A DNA stretch of 64,000 bases from Lingula anatina. Lineage: Eukaryota; Brachiopoda; Lingulata; Lingulida; Lingulidae. Position numbers and translations under genes: made by a program. This document shows positions 59,095 through 64,000 of this stretch, one piece after another. The stretch's first letter is position 1; each line of letters starts with the position of its first letter. The stretch is from the NCBI RefSeq assembly GCF_001039355.2, contig NW_019773625.1:981079-1045078 (forward strand), written 5' to 3'. The notes beneath the pieces are model-generated. The model was not told the DNA's origin. It saw only the letters and a program-made list of their open reading frames with translations, and ran no database searches.

Positions 59095-61758
59095 ATGGGT
59101 CAACTTTCAGTCGCAACGCTAGTCTCATGGCTGCTGATTTCCATTGCCTTGAAGGAAATCAACGCGTTGCCCAAGGGGTGCTCGCAATTAGAATGGGTAG
59201 ACTCACCGAGTGTTCAATGTACCGAAGCAATCTCTTCAGCCGATCTACACCAAATCCCAGCCGACGTTACGAGCCTCTCAATCACAAAACTTTCAGATGA
59301 TGCCGGATTTGAAGGCATGACCGCTTTCAACAGGTTCTCCAAGCTTACCCATTTGGAGATTTATGAAGGCAATGTGAAAGAGATCATTTCTGGAGCGTTC
59401 TATGACATGCGCTCGTTGGATAGTTTAACCCTCGGGATGATGCACATTTCGAAAGTAGTTGATGGTGCTTTCCGGGGCCTGTCCAACTTGAAGCGTTTGA
59501 CCATCTCCCAAAACAGCTTTGAAGTGACGTCAAGTTTGTTTCAGGTAAAGTAGACGGTAAAAAGATTTAGATAGATGTTCTGGGGCAATGAATCCTCAGA
59601 ACATGTTATAACAGTACGTGTGATAAATATAGGAACATTCAACATTCACTTAAGTATGAAAAAGTATAACTTTTCATCGTCCAAATCAGTCGAGCCTTAC
59701 ATCTGATCAAACATGATAAGGTCCCTACTATCTGAAAATCGCCTCATTTTATTTTTTACTGGATATATGATATATTTTATCTTTTTTTATCTGACGGTTA
59801 CAGTGTTTCTGCTATATGTATACAGTACAAGGGTACCATAATGGAACCTTAAAATATATGAACAACATATTTATCTACATGGATGATCAAATTTAGAGAA
59901 AATATAGACGATACTGTATTTTAGTGGTAGGCCTAATTGTTTGTTTCAGGATTTAATCAAACTTGAAATTTACTTGTTGGAAAATAAGATGAAGCAAATT
60001 ATATCTTAAATCTAGCTCTTTTCGTAACTCTAAAGATCTCGGCAACCTATGGTTCTTTTTCATATAAAATTTAATGAGGTAAACTAACGGTAGCGCTTAT
60101 TCTCACTTTTCATTTTGTCAAGCCAATGAAACCGTACACTTATCTGTTACTTTTAGGATCTCGTCAAGCTTGAATTGCTTTACTTGATGGAGAACGATAT
60201 TAAGCAACTCCCAGGGGATGCCCTCCGATCCCTAAAACAGCTAGATACCCTAAACCTACACGGAAACGCTCTTAAAGACATTTCACCAGACGTCTTGCGC
60301 GGCTTGACCAATCTCAAGTATTTAGAACTCGCTACAAACAAGCTGACTAGCATTCCGGCCGGACTTTTTCAAGATCTTTCACAACTGCATATCTTGACAC
60401 TTTTTCATAACGATTTGTCTAATTTACCCCAGAACATTTTTGCCGGATTGCGGAGACTGAGAATTTTAGATTTGAATTCAAATAAACTGACTTCAATCCC
60501 ATCTTCCATGTTCAGCGGCCTGCTGAATCTCGCGGAAATTCGTCTCCATAACAACAGCCTGACGTCACTTCCGGAGGATGCATTCCACGGTGCATTCCAT
60601 GGATTGCCAAGTTTGATGCTGGTCAATTTACAAGGAAACCAACTTAAAACTTTGCCAGACGAAATCTTTAAAACTCTCCCCGAGTTTTCAACTCTCTATG
60701 TAAATGATAATCAGTTCACCGACCTCGGATTCGTGCAAAATATCGCCAAACTCACAACTCTAGACATTTCAAATAATCCGTTGACAAAGCAAGGACTTTT
60801 GAAACTCTCTAATCAGAAGAAATTAAAGTTCTTAACCATGAACAAGATCGGTTTTCAGCTAACCAAGGACATATTTCAAGCTTTTAAGTCTACCTCCATC
60901 GAACATTGGGACGTTGGTGATAACAATATAGGCAAAATAGAGAGCGAAACCTTCACGGGGTTTGAAAGTCTACGAGAACTCAAAATGTATCGCACCCGGC
61001 TCACGTACGTCAGTCCAACAGCCTTCAAAGATTGCAAGTCGCTGCTCTATGTAGATCTCTCTGAAAACAATATCCAGTATGTCGCCCCCGACTTCGGGAA
61101 ACTGAGCACGGTGGTACTCCACGGAAACCCGTTACACTGCAACTGCCGCCTGGCCTGGCTGAAGGACCATCTGAATCCCAGTGACATCGCAACTTGTGCC
61201 AGCCCGGAGAACCTAAGCGGCCTTGAGATCACGTCCTTGCTCGCCGAGAACATGACTTGCTGGACACCAAAAGTTAACTCCTTCTCCGTTTCGGCCAACG
61301 GTCAAGCCGTTTGTAAAGTCTGTGGAGACCCTACACCGCAAATTATCATTGAAGATGCAGATGGCAAACAATCAACGTTTGGCCCATCAGCCAACCTATC
61401 CTACACTTCGGTTGTGGCTAGTGTATCCTTAAAGGATCGTGCCGCCGGCAGATACGTCTGCAAAGCTCTTAATTCAGCCCCTAAAAGCAATGGTCCAGTG
61501 ACTCTTGCCCTTATGGTATCAGAAAAGGACATTGAGGCAGCAGGTCAAATATCCGCGGGCTCTAGTGCGGCTACCATTGGTGTATACGTTGCTCTGGTCG
61601 TGATATTAGTTATTTTAGTTGGCACAATATTGTTTTTAACCCATGGGCAGATTATATCTAAAATCAACAGCATTCGATCTGCGAATTCAAATACGGCGGA
61701 AATGACTATGAACAATCCCCTAGCCGAAAGGGGTGAGGCAACCGGCAGTACGTACTAA
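59095..61758 (+). CDS. LRR-Ig single-pass transmembrane protein, two exons
   Basis: Exons are 59095-59544 and 60157-61758, giving 683 residues. A signal peptide (hydrophobic about 6-20) is followed by a weak N-terminal LRR cap. A long array of 24-residue leucine-rich repeats of the L-x2-L-x-L-x2-N-x-L type follows (for example LDLNSNKLTSIPSSMF). Next come a C-terminal LRR cap with its CNC cysteines (about 475-520), one Ig domain (about 525-605, cysteines near AVCKVC and RYVCKA), a membrane span (about 622-645) and a cytoplasmic tail of about 38 residues without recognisable signalling motifs. This order is that of the LRRIG/LINGO/AMIGO-like cell-surface proteins, which act in adhesion or signalling. 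No exact ortholog is assigned. Confidence 0.88.
59950..60062 (+). pseudogene. Decayed duplicate LRR exon inside the intron
   Basis: After a good acceptor (TTGTTTCAG at 59941-59949) the sequence reads DLIKLEIYLLENKMKQI, then meets stops. It clearly matches the start of the real exon 2 (DLVKLELLYLMENDIKQL at 60157). The following bases still resemble LRR codons (FRNSKDLGNLW) in shifted frames. It is a tandem exon duplicate that has decayed. Confidence 0.7.
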
Positions 61759-63652
61759 GCCATCAACTTTATACAGGGAAGAGATAAAATTTTATACCAA
61801 TATTGACAGACGTTCACGAGACCAGATTCATTTCAATCAACCGTTTAAACCCTTTTTTTTACTCTATTTAATGTATTCTATAGGTTCTTACCCGTATATG
61901 TCATAGAAATTGTATTGAATGTGACAATAACTTCAATTGATCTTGGTGGCGTACATTGACTAATATTATTAAACATTCTCAAAATCATTGAAAATAAGTG
62001 GCTCTAGTCTGCTTAATTCTGGACGTTTAAAGTTCCACTCATCATTATTATTTCACTTGTTGCTGCCTATTTTGGTGATACGGAATAAGAGATAGTCCAC
62101 AGCGCGTGATATTAGATTAACAGTTATGCGATACGTGTAATATGTGACAATGGACAAGCTCCACGTACAAACTGCTGGTTGTGTTTATATGAATGCACCC
62201 ATTTATTATTATTAGTAGTAGTAATTAGACGAATTTAACCTTTGTTTTAGTGCTATCAGTGCTGTCTATATCCATCTAAAATCAACTGTCGTAGAGAACA
62301 TACTATGATCTCCAATTAACTTTTATTTTTTGTTGTTAGGAAATTCACCTCAGAAGTCATATGCAGTAGAATAAAAGAACTTATTTATATAGAAAATGTG
62401 AGGAAAATACTGTCTTAGCTATAAATTAAATAATTGTGAAGAAAAGGCAAGTAAATGTAAGTTTAATAATACCTATCTTTTGTAATCCCCAAAATACAAT
62501 GTCCGTAATTTATGTATATATATATATATACTCGTAAGTCGAATGTATCGATAGCCGGCACAGTGCAATATGAATTATGAGCACGCTGAAACTGGATTTT
62601 TTTAAAAACTTAATTATATATTTATGTATACGTATATAATGCAAGAACTCATACAAGAAGGCGAAGCAGCTGTGATATAATGTAATATAATATAATATAA
62701 TGTGATATATAAATGCAGTATATAACTTATGTGTGACTGAAAGATATGTAAAACATTTTTAAGTTTAAGCCAAAGGAATTTATTTATTAACACCTCTAAA
62801 ATGTGTCAAGATAGTGCACTAAATCGTTAAGAGAAACAAGTCATTTGTACCCATACTACGTTTACATATAGTCGTTCTGATCATTTGAGTAGGATGTTTG
62901 TGAAATTTTCACCTATGTTATATTTTTGTTCGCTATGAAGATCTAAAATGCAAGAAAATTTTCGCTTACGTATATATTGATGAAAAGCCAGTCGAATTTT
63001 TGTATGCTTGCTGAGCGAGAGTAGTGCGAGTTATTGTACTAAAGCCAAAGAGTTGATGATTTTAACCAGCACCGGCAACAATGCTGATTCAGTTGTTGTG
63101 TAATGTCTGATACATATTGATGATAAAGTACCGTGAAAATACTCATTTACAATAAAGCGATTGCAATCACTGTTCTGTTCCGAAAGCCATGAGGGAGCGG
63201 CCTGAGCGAAAGTTTTAGCCCCACCCACGCGCTCAGGATTAGTAATCAGATAACATTCCTTGCCATTGTAACGATATCTGATAACACACTGTGAAGAGAT
63301 AACAGTTGCAGCCATGACGCCACTATTGGTGTGGTTAAAGACAAACAAAACGTGTGTTCCACGTGATACCGCGATTGTTGAAGACCTACGTTATTTCTGC
63401 AAAATCCTTAAATTCCTGCTAAGGTTCAAAAACGTAGATTGACAATTATTGTTTGCGTTGAATTTCTGAAAACCTGACTTTCTGACTGCAAGAAAAGCGT
63501 AGATCTATCGTTTTGCTTTTCTAACGACAAATCACGTTGATTTTCTCCAAAATCATTATGACGTAATAACAGTAAGTCTCTATGACGTCATACGTGCCTC
63601 AGCAACCCCATTACCTCCTCAACTCCAAACATGTCGTGTGAACAACATCAGC
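61759..63652. other. 3' flank of the LRR-Ig gene and promoter region of the next gene
   Basis: AT-rich, with a TA run at about 62513-62529 and a short TAATA-type repeat at 62679-62706. An AATAAA occurs near 62371. Toward the end two cAMP-response-type elements appear, TGACGTAA (63559-63566) and TGACGTCA (63583-63590), about 65-95 bp before a candidate start codon. Confidence 0.5.
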
Positions 63653-63885
63653 ATGTACAATATATGTAGCTGTGTAAATCCGTCTTCCGTTCTTGAGCCA
63701 AACCAGACAAAAGCTGGTAGCAAGGTTTCGAGACGACGTTGCCGGACGCCGGGAGTTGGCTCCCCCAGCGGCACAGGTGGGATCTTTATCCGCGTGAAGG
63801 AATCACGCCCAGAGCCGCCTACGGTGCTTGGGCAACGTGAACAAAAGAACGCAGTATCTGGGGCTAAGGGATCTGGCTCTCAAAG
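63653..63885 (+). CDS. Candidate first exon of a gene running off the window
   Basis: An ATG at 63653 opens a frame of GC-richer, coding-like sequence, basic and rich in Gly, Ser and Arg ('SKVSRRRCRTPG', 'PSGTGGIFIRVKESRPEPP'). It ends at a CAAAGGTATT donor. It is preceded by CRE-type elements. There is no recognisable domain, and the true start could lie elsewhere. Downstream exons are outside the window. Confidence 0.45.
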
Positions 63886-64000
63886 GTATTTTAAAAATAA
63901 TTTGCTGCATTTAAACGACAAAATAAAAAATGCTATTAGGTAATCCTGTAAAAAATAATTCGGGTCATCTTAATAAAACCGTTCTTCCTCTTCAAGTTGT

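Noticed and set aside
63031-63348. Minus-strand open frame of 105 codons, with an ATG at 63315 in fair context
   Set aside because: No recognisable motif, no clear donor and no partner exon. The composition is compatible with chance or with a first exon, and I could not decide.

Overview
This is animal nuclear DNA: AT-rich, intron-dense, with GT-AG splicing, microsatellites and decayed DNA transposons. The gene set (GAPVD1, PIBF1/CEP90, (6-4) photolyase, Gal-3-O-sulfotransferase, a cysteine-rich adhesion-like GPCR, an LRR-Ig receptor) fits an invertebrate bilaterian. A lophotrochozoan such as a mollusc, annelid or brachiopod is my best guess, but the class cannot be fixed from sequence alone. 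I built the gene models by hand from splice sites. In every complete gene except the GPCR the exon phases close to a whole number of codons; the GPCR carries a one-base frameshift.

Layout: 177-1136 holds two decayed Tc1-like transposase pieces in opposite orientation. 1831-4081 (-) is a two-exon galactose-3-O-sulfotransferase-like gene. 4148-7810 is non-coding DNA in two diverged copies. 8068-21324 (-) is a complete 23-exon GAPVD1 (RasGAP + VPS9). 21325-23049 is a divergent promoter region. 23050-28019 (+) is a five-exon zinc-finger gene that I do not recognise. It has a doubled RFX-like domain, an AT-hook and a U12-type AT-AC intron. 30692-34091 (+) is a 7TM receptor with a frameshift. 35006-47609 (+) is PIBF1. 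50662-54869 (+) is a complete (6-4) photolyase. 55279-57095 (-) is a calmodulin-like EF-hand gene. 59095-61758 (+) is an LRR-Ig transmembrane protein. A partial first exon lies at 63653-63885.

The PIBF1 region is not a faithful linear locus. The block 37157-42273, bounded on each side by a single n, is wholly homologous to its left flank (33069-37087) and right flank (about 42542-43723). It looks like the second allele scaffolded into a gap of the first. PIBF1 exons 1-6 and the GPCR tail are therefore present twice, and the true locus is probably about 5 kb shorter.

The genes do not form an operon or an obvious pathway. GAPVD1 (endosomal Rab/Ras regulation) and the zinc-finger gene diverge from a shared intergenic region. 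The GPCR and PIBF1 are head-to-tail. The strongest candidate for something new is the zinc-finger protein: two copies of a winged-helix-like domain, the first interrupted by a near-consensus AT-AC intron and the second not.
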